From the NCBI GenBank assembly GCA_022393335.1, contig JAJEKB010020913.1:555144-619143 (forward strand): DNA of 64,000 nt. Direction: 5' to 3'. Under the pieces are notes generated by a model that did no database searches, had not been told where the DNA came from, and worked only from the letters and a program-made list of their open reading frames with translations. The position numbers and the translations under genes were made by a program. How positions within the stretch are numbered: the stretch's first letter is position 1; every line of letters starts with the position of its first letter. Positions 36,051 through 47,579 of this stretch are shown here, one piece after another. This DNA comes from Macrotrachela quadricornifera (Eukaryota > Rotifera > Eurotatoria > Philodinida > Philodinidae).

Positions 36051-37961
36051 ACTTCTCGTTCTTTTTTTCTAAACATTGATTTATAATACAAAGTAGATAT
36101 TCATTTAAATAGATAATATAGTTCAATACTGTGCATTCAACATTAACTAATGACTCTTTATTTATATTAAAAGTAAATAATAATAAATAGTTTTTACAAT
36201 TCACTTTTTTTCATATTTTAATTCTTTATATAACAAAAAAAAAAATCATCAAAGAAATTAAAATTATATTCATTGAAGATGATATTTGTTTATGTATTTC
36301 TTGTCTTACTTTTAAAAAAAAATTATATATAAAATACGAGGTTCTTCTACACGATATTCAATGTATAATCTACTAAAGTTATTGTTATTGCAATAACTAT
36401 TCTAAATAGTTTAAATAAAGAATATTTCTCATTTGAAAATAAGACATCGATTCAAAAAACTTCATATAGACTAAGATTAATAAATGATCAAGAATAAAAA
36501 TCATTATTATGTACTATTCAAATATCTTATTCACTAACAGCTATAATAACAGGATTAATCATATTGATTTTGATTCAATATTTTACATCAAAAGGTATAT
36601 AATATATATTGATTAAAGCCTTCCCGCTCAAAAAAGTCAATTTTCGAAATTGAAATAAATGTAAGGGAAAATGGCCCATCTTCAATCTTTCAGAAATAAT
36701 GTGGCTTTTTTATCTAACGCTCTTCTTTTAGCTAGAAGTTCTGCTGATTTTTGTTGACTACATCTTGAAAATTAGACTTATTTTTAAAAATTATATATAC
36801 AGGCATTTATGTAATTAAACACCCATTTGTGTCACGTTCTTCGAGTTATTGAACTCGTCATTTCCATTTTTCGCTAAAAAATAGAATCTGAAAAAGAACC
36901 GTGATGCCCTGCATATTGACATACTATTGAAGAATGAAAAAAATAAATTAAATATGTTGAAAGACACTGAACGGAGAAATCTTGGGAATAAAATGTACTA
37001 TTTTTTTTTACTCTTTTTTGGCCTTGAGATATCTGCTTGTTTCCACATTTGATTAACAAAAGGCTTCAGGCAATTTTCAATACAATACTTATGAGTTATA
37101 GTCTTGCCTTTATCTACATTCAGCATTATCGTATATTAAAATCTATCTTCATGAACAACATTGTTAGATGATTTATTTTCGATAAGGTAGCTACCATCAA
37201 ATGACTTCTGACTGATCTATCTAAAATAAATCCATATCCTATTAATAGGAGTGCTAAAATCCAACTGATATGTTCGAATAAAATTTTGCTGAATTTTTAA
37301 AACAAATGAAATATGATTTTCTCATGTGAGAATCATTTTTTATTTAATCTTTTCAAAACTTTTGGTCAGATCTAAGTACTATTTCTTATACTTTATTTTT
37401 TTTTCGGTTTAATTTCTAATTTTTGTTTTTAAAAACTTAATAATAGAAATGATGAACATTGTTTATATATTATGTACATAATCACAGAAGATAAGATATA
37501 ATTATTATAATTATATGATATTTTATCTTCTTGGTGTTGTTTGCTCAATTTCATGTTTAATTTCGAGTGTGTTTGGATGGTTAACTTATTGTAATATTCA
37601 GCAAACAAATATATGCCATTCATTTTAATATTAATTTTAATGAAATAAAAGGTAACATTCAAAAATAATTGCATCTTAAAGCACACATTTTCCATTCTAA
37701 AAATCAAAATAAATAGGCAGAAATCTAGCTAATATGAATTAGAGAAAGTAAGCTTGAATATTTCGAGTTTACATATTTATATAGTTTATGCGGATTTGAA
37801 GATGTGCTTTGAGTAATCTGATGGTAGTGAAGAGCATAGTATAGAGCGAAGACTTCATCAAGTCGAAACTTCGAGTTTGCTTCTTTTTTTTTATTGAACA
37901 TAAGGGATGAAAAACACATTTTCAGTGAATTTCATCAAACAGAAGTTTTATCTGACTTTAG
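36051..37961. other. intergenic, A+T-rich
   Basis: No gene recognised on either strand; minus-strand frames at 37429-37707 and 37725-37919 lack features. Confidence 0.45.
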
Positions 37962-38610
37962 TTACTTCAATGTTTCAGGAAGTGTTGCCAAATATTCAAT
38001 TTCTTTTGGTGAACACGTAAGACGTTTTGATAATAAACCGTGATCGAAATAATTGGCTATTGCTGGTCGTACTCTCATCACATGTTCAAGTTTTGTTAAC
38101 GATTGACAATTTTCTTCATTTGGTAAGAATTTCTTTGAATAATCACGTGCTACATGTTATAAGATTTAATATTATATCTGTATATGCACATGAAACAACA
38201 CCATCAATATACGTTTCAAGGAAAACTTTATCATTAACTTTTGGTGTTAATTTACCATATAAATCAAATTTTTTTGCTAATAATTGCCCTAGAATAAATA
38301 ATTAGAGATAAAAAAATTGATTGTATTTATAATTCGACAAACCTATTGTTAATGATTGACTAAAGGTATGCTTATCATTCCAATGAAGAACTGGTAATGT
38401 TCGAAATGGACCAGATACTGTTTGATCATCTTTTCTCTTCGCCCATGTATTCATTACTGTATCAATTGGTTCATAACTTTCTTTATAATCAACATTTTTA
38501 TGTTTATATGCAATATCTTCAAGCATATAACGAACTGCCTGAATACGTCCACGAATATTCCAATAATGAAGTCGAAGTTTAATATTATTCGATATGATTC
38601 TTGTGCTCAT
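37962..38610 (-). pseudogene. glutathione S-transferase (sigma-like), internally deleted
   Basis: Exon 1 (38610-38343) encodes the thioredoxin-fold N-terminal domain: KLRLHYWNIRGRIQAVRYML, then GPFRTLPVLHW (cis-Pro loop) and TFSQSLTIGQLLAKKF with the SQS glutathione-binding turn, where the catalytic Tyr would be in HYWNIRG. After a 54 bp intron the second exon starts at 38288 and continues FDLYGKLTPKVNDKVFLETYIDGVV, loses frame near 38160, and resumes in another frame as RDYSKKFLPNEEN...HVMRVRPAIANYFDHG to a stop at 37962. Compared with a ~200-residue GST, about 60 residues of the helical domain (the part with the A-D-F/Y substrate helix) are missing. It would have detoxified electrophiles; this copy is most likely dead. 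Confidence 0.75.
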
Positions 38611-38960
38611 GATTTCAATAAGTCAATTAATGGAATAAAAGCACAATATAATTTTAACATAGATGTGAGTCATAGTCAATAAATAATCAATGAACTCTTT
38701 GCTCTTTTAACCTATCATTTGTCGATATTTATTTTTCACTCTTGATGAAGTCGCCCTCTACTTTACGATTTGTTGTTAAACTAAAGATGCTGTATTTGTT
38801 CATCGAAAACTAGAAAAAAATTAAGTTATTTATTTTTATTCACACTATAAATAATTTTCAGTTATTTTGTCTTTTATTAACGGTAAAGCATTTAGACACG
38901 ATTATAAATAGAAAGAAATTGAATTGACAATCAATACAATCTTATTGAATCCATGATTAT

Positions 38961-39554
38961 TACTTAGGGTTAACCAAAAGTCCTGAGCCCAGTTAAAAGA
39001 CCTTGTCGGATAAGAAGGCATATTCGAAATTGAAAAACCAAATATACCATTTTGTAGAGCAAATCACGGCGCGTCGAATGGCATATATTAAATCTGATTT
39101 TTGTAAGACTTTAGTAGAACTAGAGTCAATTTACTAGAAGACGGCCATGTATCCAAAAAGTGGTAGTTCATACAAAAACAATCGTAGATCATTGAAGAAT
39201 CGTATTTTTTTCTATGACAGATAAAATGATCGGAGATGCCAAGTATATCAACTAGTAGCCCGTGAAAAACTACAAAACTGTATATAAAAATATTTTCCTA
39301 GAAATACCTTTCAATGACATCAAGATCCGAAATGATCAATAACTGATGATACTTTTTGAATACATGACTGTTCACTAGTAAACTGACTATAGTTCCACTA
39401 AAGTCTTACAAAAATCAGATTTAATATATGCCATTCGACGCGTCTCGACTTTTTCTACAAAATGGTATATTTGGTTTCTCAATTTCGAATAGTTCTTCTT
39501 ATTTCACAGGATATTTTAAAAGTTGAGATCAGGACTTTTGGTTAACCCTAAGTA
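38961..39554. mobile_element. TA-flanked MITE, 594 bp
   Basis: The ends are TACTTAGGGTTAACCAAAAG at 38961 and its exact reverse complement ending at 39554, with TA duplicated at both edges. Inverted similarity continues for over 150 bp on each side (ATATTAAATCTGATTTTTGT / ACAAAAATCAGATTTAATAT). A TA target and no coding capacity fit a Tc1/mariner-derived MITE. Inside each arm lies GTAGAGCAAATCACGGCGCG-type sequence reminiscent of the foldback motif elsewhere in the window. Confidence 0.85.
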
Positions 39555-39793
39555 AGATAAGAATGACGAAATTTTCATACTTATAATCTGATAGTAAATT
39601 TCGCTATGCATCTCAATTAATCTGACGAAAACAAGAACGGTAAATGCGTATCTATATACATGGGAACGTGGAAAACATACGTATTTTTTTGGAAGAAACG
39701 AAAAAGTGGGAAGTTATAATTGCACTATGATAGAAATGTTTATGTGCGTAATTTAAAAACAAGGTAAATTCGAATACAAATATTCAATTTCCA

Positions 39794-40075
39794 ATGGGTC
39801 GTCTTATTTTCTTGTACTTAATATCGGCTTTGGTATTACTCGTTGTTGTACAAAGTGATACATATCCATGGCAAAATCACTGTGTTGCAGCAAGATGTAA
39901 TAATGATAATGATTATTATGGTGATATCATTTGCGGTAATGGTTGTGGTGAAGAACAAGATTTAAGAGGAGGTCATGATCCTCTTATTCCTAAATGTTGG
40001 CGACTCTCATGTTCGTCAGGCAAATGTAGACGATATGATTTGATGGATCTTTTGGCTAATGAGTCAAGCCAATAG
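39794..40075 (+). CDS. small secreted cysteine-rich protein
   Basis: 93 residues from ATG to TAG. Residues 1-21 (MGRLIFLYLISALVLLVVVQ + S) form a clear signal peptide. The mature part has seven cysteines in NHCVAARC...IICGNGCG...PKCWRLSCSSGKC spacing, acidic Asp/Asn runs and no transmembrane segment, so it is probably exported and disulfide-bonded. I do not recognise the family. The odd cysteine number suggests a dimer or one free thiol. It stands alone on the plus strand about 240 bp after the MITE. Confidence 0.7.
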   Translation: MGRLIFLYLISALVLLVVVQSDTYPWQNHCVAARCNNDNDYYGDIICGNGCGEEQDLRGGHDPLIPKCWRLSCSSGKCRRYDLMDLLANESSQ

Positions 40076-40382
40076 CTTTTGAGTAAAATAAATTTTGGGT
40101 GAGAAGACACTTTCACTAACTGCTTTATAAAAATTATGAGTTGATCAATCAGAAGAATTTTTCTTTGCTTTATCTACTTTGCTCGTCTATTCGTTTCTAT
40201 ATTGTGAGTTAGTCAGCGATAATCGTGTTCAATGTAATAATAAAGCATTTGTGGAAATTAGATATCATATACTGCACTATGCGATATTGGCGAGAAAATC
40301 ATATGTCTACGTTATTACCATAAGGTCTGCTGGATTATTTACAGACATTATCATCGGTATTCAACGATAAAATTCTCTCGTG

Positions 40383-40628
40383 ATGTCTTCGCACGACCAA
40401 ATCACAATGATCGATCTAGATTGTGATTCTGTTGGTAATTATCGTTTAACATTGAAAGATGCATCACGATTTATGTCATCTCTACTTCTACCATTAATGT
40501 TAGATGTATTCACTGTTATAATTACCCTTGGACAACAAGCACAAGATCTAGCAGAACTTCGTTTGCAATGTGAAGAAGATATGAATAATTTGATGTTACA
40601 ACGTACATTAGATAACATTCCAATTTAA
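40383..40628 (+). pseudogene. fragment of a membrane-anchored protein family
   Basis: The 81-residue frame MSSHDQITMIDLDCDS... contains one hydrophobic segment (MSSLLLPLMLDVFTVIITLG) followed by a Gln/Glu/Asp/Leu-rich helix (QQAQDLAELRLQCEEDMNNL). This layout recalls the membrane-anchor-plus-charged-helix region of rotifer proteins that continue into long repeats; here it ends abruptly, and frame-shifted coding-like sequence precedes it. Probably a relic; a short real protein is possible. Confidence 0.35.
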
Positions 40629-41438
40629 GCAAACAACAAAGAAGATGTTATAGTTCTTATACAAAATATGAATAATCGTCTCCGTCATTCCAAGCTTGTC
40701 TTTGGATATGAAGCAACGGCAATTTCTTTTTGAAAAATATGTAATAAAGTATACGTCTCAGACGAATAATCTATAATTATTTGTTACAATTATGTGTAAT
40801 GATATGAATCTTTGATTGATAATCAACTCGTCTAATAAAATATAAATATTTCAAAAACTTTCACTTTAAATCGTAGATAATATCTTAATCGTAGCAACAA
40901 GTTCAAAATACTTCATATATATCTGGTAACCAAAAAACTAGGTTTATAGTTTGCTAAATTAAATGCACAGATTTTAGCAGAATGAGGAGTGACGATTTTA
41001 ATTAGACTTTAAAAGAAAGATTATTGGCTGAAATGCATTTGATCATATCTTTAGTATACTTCTTCAATAAAAGTGAAGTGCAAAAAAACCGGAAATGATA
41101 TTTTACTAGATCAATGACAATAACTTGATATTTTCCATTTTTTTTCGTTTAATTACATGTTTGTTTATTAAAATAAATATGAACTGGTTAAATTTTCTTT
41201 TTAATTATTGAGTAGAAATAATTTCTAATCAAAAACAATAATTTGCAAGAAAGGATAAAAGTGACCTGTCTGCAACTCTATAAATGGATAAACTTTTGAC
41301 GCACAATGTCTGTTATTCATCATGAAAGAACATAAATATACAGCAATCAATATGCAATCACAATCTTGTACAGGATGAATTCGTAGATCTTCTGTTATTA
41401 GGCAGTGTATAGATGCGACATCTTGAAATTTAAAATAT
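40629..41438. other. intergenic
   Basis: No gene recognised. Confidence 0.4.
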
Positions 41439-42443
41439 CCCATGTCAATACGACACGTTACCGACACATGTGTCGACACAATGACACGATGAGCGCACAT
41501 GTGACGACACATAGAGACACAGTGAATTTTCTGTACGGTCATGTGTCGACACATGTGCCGTGACGTGCCGTTTTCAATGGATGATAAATACAGATAAAAT
41601 ATGGACGAAGAAAAGAAAAGAAAAAAAAACGGTCGTCTTTTCGTCGTATATAAGTTTCAACTTTCATGTTTAAAGCTCATAATGAATTAGATTTTTAAAA
41701 AATAAGATTTATTTTTATTTTTAGTTATTCCAACTTAATTTATTTATTGTATTTAATTTTTTCTAATCAATTTATTAGTAAAATTCAGGACAGATATTTT
41801 TTAAATTTTTGCTTAATTTTATTTTATTTTTATTTTTATCTTTTTATATTTTATTTTTTTTTGTATTTTAGTGTTTTTTATTTGTTTTGTATGTAAGTTT
41901 GTTTATTTTTTTTATTCTAATATTTATTCTTATTTTTTTATTGTATTTTTTTTTCTTATATTTTAGCATTTTTATTGTTTTTTTATATTTTACTATTTTT
42001 GTCTTTTTATATTTTCTAATTTTTATTTTTTGTATTTTAGTATTTTTATTTTTTTATGTATTTTTTATTTTTTTGTATTTTTTATTTTTAATTTTTTATG
42101 TATATACTATTTTTTTTGTGTAACAGCTAGTTGTTTTTTTGTAAAGTACCAAGTTTTAGTTTAAAATAAATATGGGTTGCAGCAAATGCTGCTAAAAAAT
42201 ATTAAATATTAATTTTTTATATTAATATGGCCTGGTAGTGACTATAAATGAACCAATAGGATTTCAGAAAAATGTGGATTAGACACATTATGACACACGC
42301 TACGCACATGTGCCAACACACCATGACACACGTTACGTACATGTGTCGACACATCATAACACAGTGTCAAAACGTGACTGATCTTTTTGTGTCACATAAC
42401 TTGTGTCGACACATGTGTCGGTAGCGTGTCCTATTGACATGGG
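41439..42443. mobile_element. TIR element with palindromic sub-terminal repeats and T-rich core
   Basis: The ends CCCATGTCAATACGACACG (41439) and CGTGTCCTATTGACATGGG (42443) are inverted repeats continuing for about 45 bp. Each end holds several copies of the palindrome-containing motif ACACATGTGTCGACACA (left about 41464-41480 and 41538-41555; right about 42340-42356 and 42403-42420, plus variants). The core (about 41690-42120) is a low-complexity T-rich array of TTTTTATTTTTGTATTTT units, which gives the Phe-rich artefact frame at 41887-42123. There is no transposase. The flanks show TAT/TAG, so no target-site duplication is claimed. Confidence 0.75.
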
Positions 42444-42814
42444 TAGTAGTAGTTAGTTTTCTATTCCATTCTAATAAGTGTTCGCAGATTAAAAATAATA
42501 ATCATGTTTTTTTCTTATTCTTCTCAAATGACGTCAGTCATAAAGGTGTAATTTTCCCAAATAGTTAGTCATGAAAGATTATATGCAGATTTACACATTA
42601 ACAGACAAGAATTCTTGTTTTGCAAGCAAATGCTATATATAACGAAATCATTGAGTTTAAATATATACATGTAAAATATTACATCATTTTTATTTTATCC
42701 TATATCTTTATAGTTCTATCAATAGTGTCATAAAAAAATCATATTCTTTATTCTAGTTACTTTCTTCTTGTATTCATCGCTTATCAACGTACGTTTCAAT
42801 TGTATACAGGTACA

Positions 42815-44680
42815 ATGTGCGGAAAATACAACATTTTACGAGATCAAACTCAATTTGCAATGCTGCCAAATGAAGTGATCTGTTGTATCTTTGATTATCT
42901 CATTTCTGTCGATATTCTTCGAGCATTTACACAACTTAATCATCGATATGATAATCTCGTCCGAGCCTACATAAAGCGAGTTGATCTTACCAATGATTGT
43001 CATGTAAGTAGACAAGAATTTGAATGGATTCGCAAGTCAATTCAGGCACTCAAAATCGATCAGTATTACGTTCATTTGTTGAATGGTTCAAACCACCAAG
43101 AAAATATCTCAACCAATGAAAAATTACATCAACCGAATCAAAAATCTTTATTTCGTTCGGTTATAACAAAAATTTTCACTCGCTCTCAAAAAACGGAAAC
43201 TTCATCAGAATGCTATTCTGATCAAGTCATCCATGTAGATAATCATCAATTTCCTCAATTACAAACACTTCATCTTGTCAATGTCTTCGATTGGAACCAA
43301 GTCATATCGGGTATGAATTTAGAAAATCTTAGTCTTTGGTCCGATGATGGTAATCCATATTATTGGAAGGGTGGATTCATACCTCGAACATTAATTCTAT
43401 TCTCCTCAAATATTATACTTGAGACAAGCAACTTTCATGCGAATCTGATTAATCTAAATGTACACGTTCATTCAATAGTACATCTGCTTAAAATTGTCGA
43501 AAATACACCCAATCTTCAACATTTGTTTATTACTTTTGCCTACAACTACGGAATCCATGACCATATACCAGTCAATCATCACAATACTTTCGAGGCAATA
43601 ATAAAAAAATTTCGTCCCTTGAACAGTTTAAGCCGTCTTTCTTGTACAATGACTGGAGGGCCTGTTGAAAGGAAACTGTTTGATGAAATTAAAATTTTTA
43701 TCGAACGATGTTGTCAAAATAGGACAATTCTTAAAAGAGTCACTCTGAAAATGGAATCTTGGATGTTTTATGAAGATATATGGACAATAATCGTGCAATA
43801 TAAAAATACATTTGATCGCTTCGATTTCTATGCTTCTTTTGTATTCATAGACGAAGTCATGATGAACAGAGTAAGATCATCGACTAATGGTCAGTTTGAC
43901 TTCCATATTGAAGATGCTACTCATTCAGAAACAGAATTTCCTATTGCGCATGTATATTCATTACCATTTGGTTTCGATAAACTTCATGAATTTATTTCCT
44001 GCTCTAAACTTAGTTCTCAATGTTCATTTTCCAGTGTTCGTCATCTTTACTTTCAACAATATCTACTCAGGTGCCCTATATCATTTAAATCGTTGCCAGG
44101 ATACATGCCACATCTCATCTCAATCAATTGTGACTTGGTATGCAACAATAAATCCCATCTTACCAGTTCACAAGTAACTGATGATCAAGAAGTTTTAAGT
44201 TCTGTTCGTATTCTTCGCTATAGATCGGATCTGTGGTGTGAAGAAGATCTTACCTACAATCTTCTTCCTTGTTTATTGGATAAAATTCCATACTTACAGA
44301 GTTTAACTACTTCAGGACCTGATTTTGTTCATGTGCAAAAATCATTACCAACCATTAAACGGCTTGATTTGAGATCATTTACTTCCAAATTAATCAATAT
44401 TTTATCACAACGTTTACCATATTTATCGACACTGTTACTGAGTCATCCTTTGCCACATCCAAAAACACTAACGCAGCTAATCGGCTCTCTTTTTCTTAGA
44501 CTTTCATCTTTGAAATTTATTTGTGTGAACAATAATCCAACATATGGTAGCAATCGAACATTCTCGGGACAAATAGCTAAACAGATGTTAGCTCGTATAC
44601 AAAAGATGGACAATCATCTTTGTCATTTGAAACTTAATTATAGATATAGAGTAGCAGAATTCTCGTTTCGAAATTCGTAG
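42815..44680 (+). CDS. F-box protein with degenerate leucine-rich region
   Basis: 621 residues from ATG 42815 to TAG. Residues about 14-55 (FAMLPNEVICCIFDYLISVDILRAFTQLNHRYDNLV) are an F-box, the Skp1-binding module of SCF ubiquitin ligases. The rest has irregular leucine-rich-like segments (LQTLHLVNV, LENLSLW, TPNLQHLFI, IKRLDLRSF, LPYLSTLLLSHPLPHPKTLTQLI) typical of rotifer F-box/LRR-like proteins that choose the substrate. It is a single exon. A splice-acceptor-like TATACAG ends 6 bases before the ATG, so a 5'-UTR intron or trans-splicing is possible. The target is unknown. Confidence 0.85.
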   Translation: MCGKYNILRDQTQFAMLPNEVICCIFDYLISVDILRAFTQLNHRYDNLVRAYIKRVDLTNDCHVSRQEFEWIRKSIQALKIDQYYVHLLNGSNHQENISTNEKLHQPNQKSLFRSVITKIFTRSQKTETSSECYSDQVIHVDNHQFPQLQTLHLVNVFDWNQVISGMNLENLSLWSDDGNPYYWKGGFIPRTLILFSSNIILETSNFHANLINLNVHVHSIVHLLKIVENTPNLQHLFITFAYNYGIHDHIPVNHHNTFEAIIKKFRPLNSLSRLSCTMTGGPVERKLFDEIKIFIERCCQNRTILKRVTLKMESWMFYEDIWTIIVQYKNTFDRFDFYASFVFIDEVMMNRVRSSTNGQFDFHIEDATHSETEFPIAHVYSLPFGFDKLHEFISCSKLSSQCSFSSVRHLYFQQYLLRCPISFKSLPGYMPHLISINCDLVCNNKSHLTSSQVTDDQEVLSSVRILRYRSDLWCEEDLTYNLLPCLLDKIPYLQSLTTSGPDFVHVQKSLPTIKRLDLRSFTSKLINILSQRLPYLSTLLLSHPLPHPKTLTQLIGSLFLRLSSLKFICVNNNPTYGSNRTFSGQIAKQMLARIQKMDNHLCHLKLNYRYRVAEFSFRNS

Positions 44681-45286
44681 ATAACTACCTATTTTATTTT
44701 TAATGTAATAGAAAACATGTCTTAAAAGAAAAATTAGTAATCAGATGTTTTTTAAAACAAAATGAAGTGAAGATTATTGTTTTGATTAATTGTTGTTTTA
44801 TATTTCATTATTAAAAGTAAATCTGTTGAAAATACAAAGAAATATAAGACTAAATGTTTGATAGGTTATTCATCTCTATAAACTATGTCACTGATAAAAA
44901 TGTAAATCAAAATGGTCACAACAAGACCGAAAGAATACATTTTACGTAATTGTTTTTTGTAAATAAATCTTCGTTTCTGTTCGACTTGAGGGTAAATGAT
45001 GAACATTGAAAACAATATTACTCTATAGAAATCTTTCTCGTAGAATTCTTCGACAAAACTGGAAAGCAATAAAAAAAACGAAAGTTCAACGTTTTATGGA
45101 CAAAGAGCACAGTCTGCATATACGTCAATAACTTATCTCTTCTCTTCTTTCTGTTTGTCGTAAGTCTTCTGTTGAAAATAGACCGATCATATTTTTCGAT
45201 CTTTTATTATTTATATTATCGTATGTTCTTATGAAAACTATTCTTCTTTTGCTTCATAAAATAATAAATATTTTTCTTCTAGAAAC
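44681..45286. other. intergenic
   Basis: The minus-strand frame at 44866-45069 has one hydrophobic stretch and no ATG; a stray exon cannot be excluded. A TTTTTCTTCTAG acceptor-like site ends 4 bases before the next ATG. Confidence 0.4.
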
Positions 45287-45550
45287 ATGATAATCAACTT
45301 TGCATTGTTATATTTTGCATCGTTTCTGTTAAGCAATGATGGAATGCAATGTGTTCAACCCTATTTTCCTTTACCAATCACATTTTCTATGTATAATAAT
45401 AAAGTGATTTATGCGATTGATGAATTAAATCAACAAGCTTACATTTCACATATGATATCTACGATGATTATTCGGTATTCATTTGCGACGAAGAATTCTT
45501 CATTTGCAATTCCTGATTTAGCAGAATTAGAATTTTGTATGGTAAAATAA
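45287..45550 (+). CDS. secreted protein, paralogue of the 4.0-4.85 kb pseudogene (probably truncated)
   Basis: An ATG frame of 87 residues with an N-terminal signal peptide (INFALLYFASFLLSNDG), then CVQPYFPLPITFSMYN, VIYAIDELNQQAY and TKNSSFAIPDLAELEFC. It matches the pseudogene at 4030-4849 motif by motif but ends after FCMVK, where the relative continues CMYQITFKK. A GTAAAA donor-like site overlaps the stop, and a TTTCTAG acceptor lies at about 45647, so more exons may follow, although the downstream frame closes quickly. The family is extracellular; its function is unknown. Confidence 0.55.
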   Translation: MIINFALLYFASFLLSNDGMQCVQPYFPLPITFSMYNNKVIYAIDELNQQAYISHMISTMIIRYSFATKNSSFAIPDLAELEFCMVK

Positions 45551-45861
45551 ACCGTAACAATATCAGAAATACTTATGAGTAACTGAATAACAAAAAGAAT
45601 TTGAGTTCATTTACTTTAAAAATAGAATGGTGTTTCAAATTTCTAGGTATTCGATTTGTTGAAGATGAATAAAACATTGAATAAATGTTAATGTAAGTGT
45701 ATCAATAATTGAGATATATTACCAAAACATATTTTTAACATTCAAAACTAAATATATATTACATCCAGTTAAGTAATTAAATATATAATTATTTATAAAA
45801 TGGTTACGGTAACTTCTTCATATAAAGTATAAAGTGTATCAGATATGAATGATTGGTAAAT

Positions 45862-46040
45862 ATCAAAATATTGTAAACGTCTTAATGTACATGGGCCTCG
45901 TAAACCATATAAGCCATTAACAAGAGAATTAAATGAAATTCGTTTTCTTTTTCCTATTGGTTGCTATGCAATACCAGATGCAAAACATAGAAATGTATCA
46001 GAATCTACAAGTTATTTTTACATCGAGCAATTGCATAGCT
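45862..46040 (+). pseudogene. coding-like fragment downstream of the secreted-protein exon
   Basis: The plus strand reads KYCKRLNVHGPRKPYKPLTR, then ELNEIRFLFPIGCYAIPDAK and HRNVSESTSYFYIE without interruption, preceded by an in-frame stop. It has good protein character but no recognised family. It may be a displaced exon of the gene at 45287 or an unrelated relic, and its 3' end runs antisense into the transposase remnant. Confidence 0.3.
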
Positions 46041-47290
46041 TCGTCATAAAACTTATTAGAACGTAATTTAGCATCATTATTTGTATCATGCATGAATACA
46101 TGTGTATAGCCTTCTCTCATACTTATATTTTCTCCTAAAACAGAAAAGTATTGCTTTATTTTAACAAACTCTTGTGTATCCATCATCTGGCATTCTCTCA
46201 AATTCAAATCATGTTTAGCATATAATCAAGCTATATTGAAATCAATATCTAGAGCGAAGCCTCCTTTTACAATGACATACCTGCTATTGTGCAATGTATG
46301 CAGCCAAAATAACTAGTCATTTCACTATGATTTATCAGCAAAGAACTAGCAGGCATACCCCAACTAGCTGAAAATTAAGTAAACGCGTACAGTTTTATCA
46401 ATATGAGAAGGCGAATTGATTGGATGATTTTGGATACCAGTGTTTTCGAGATGAACGAGTTCTTTTACAAGATCACCTAGAAAAAGCTGTATCTCATCTT
46501 TGTGTGGTTTGGATGAATCAACTGAGATCATCCCAATAATTAAATTTTCGCGATGAAATCTAATAGATGGTGGTGATTCATTTATCACGAATCTAGTTAT
46601 CCAAATAGACCGAGAAATCGATTGTACCACCGCACCATTAGAATTCATCAATGATGTAATAAATTGATTCGTTTCGAGATGTAATAATTTACGATAAAAA
46701 GGTGCATCAATCATATTAGTAATAATACTTTTATCTTTTCTTGGTTTGATTAGATATGTACGTTCAAGCATAGCTCTTATTTGAGGTTCTATATGAAGAA
46801 TATGATATATAGTTGGATTTGTAACAAATGTATCTTTGCTGATGCATGCTGTAGATGACGTGCGATGAGTTGAACTCGACAAAATTTTATGACATGATGG
46901 ATATGAAATTAAAGAATTTCGAGTGACGATTGTTGCTTCATAAGGATTACGTATTAGAGTACAAATATGACGAAAATCAGTTGAACAGTTAGGAACATGA
47001 AGAAGTATTAATAATTTGCAGATGTTTAATATACAAGTGTTGGTTAATGAATGGCGTAACTTTAAAAGCGACAGAGCAAGTGCAAATTCCATAAATATAA
47101 ATTCACGATCAGTAAGATTGCTATTATCATTAAATAAGTCGTCATCATCACTATCAAATAATAATTCCTCTCTTTTATCATCTTCATCAGACTTTAGAGT
47201 AAATTAGGATCTTCTGCAACTTCTTCACGAGTTTTATCTTGTTTTGCATTAGACTGAAAGGATGATGATTGATTTTCTTCCGATTGGACT
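46000..47290 (-). pseudogene. CACTA (En/Spm) Tnp2-like transposase remnant
   Basis: On the minus strand an open piece (47092-46364) reads MEFALALSLLKLRHSLTNTC...RHICTLIRNPYEA...LISYPSCHKI, the zinc-knuckle-containing N-terminal part of transposase-related proteins. It then contains IDAPFYRKLLHLETNQFITSL, SIWITRFVINESPPSIRFHR ENLIIGMISV and SSKPHKDEIQLFL, matching the Tnp2-type DDE core (V-x-DxxP plus the ENxIxGMxxGxxKP block). Frame breaks lie near 46372, 46290 and 46240; the sequence resumes as YFGCIHCTIAG, GGFALDIDFNIA and REGYTHVFMHDTNNDAKLRS. An acidic upstream stretch (DEDDKREELLFDSDDDDLF) precedes it in a shifted frame. The element is dead. Confidence 0.7.
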
Positions 47291-47321
47291 TACACTCGAC
47301 GATATCAATGTGTCCATCGGA

Positions 47322-47352
47322 TATATATATATATATATATATTTTTTTTTTT
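47322..47352. repeat. (TA)n / T-run microsatellite
   Basis: About ten TA dinucleotides are followed by a run of T. Confidence 0.8.
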
Positions 47353-47579
47353 TTGTATTCAGTTTATTGTGCCATGAAGGGTTCACAAATTAGAGAAAAA
47401 AGAGGAATAAATACAACTTTAGATATTTACGAACATAATACATTTGATTTATCATTATATAATCAGTTGGTAGTAGTGAAGATATATGTAGGTATTTTTC
47501 TGATAGATAAGAGTAGTGAAAAAGAGAAAAAATAGATTGAAGAAAAACATATACATTTAGAGCATGAATTAAAATATAG

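Noticed and set aside
41887..42123. Phe/Leu/Ile-rich putative membrane protein of 78 residues
   Set aside because: It lies wholly in the low-complexity T-rich core of the 41439-42443 element.
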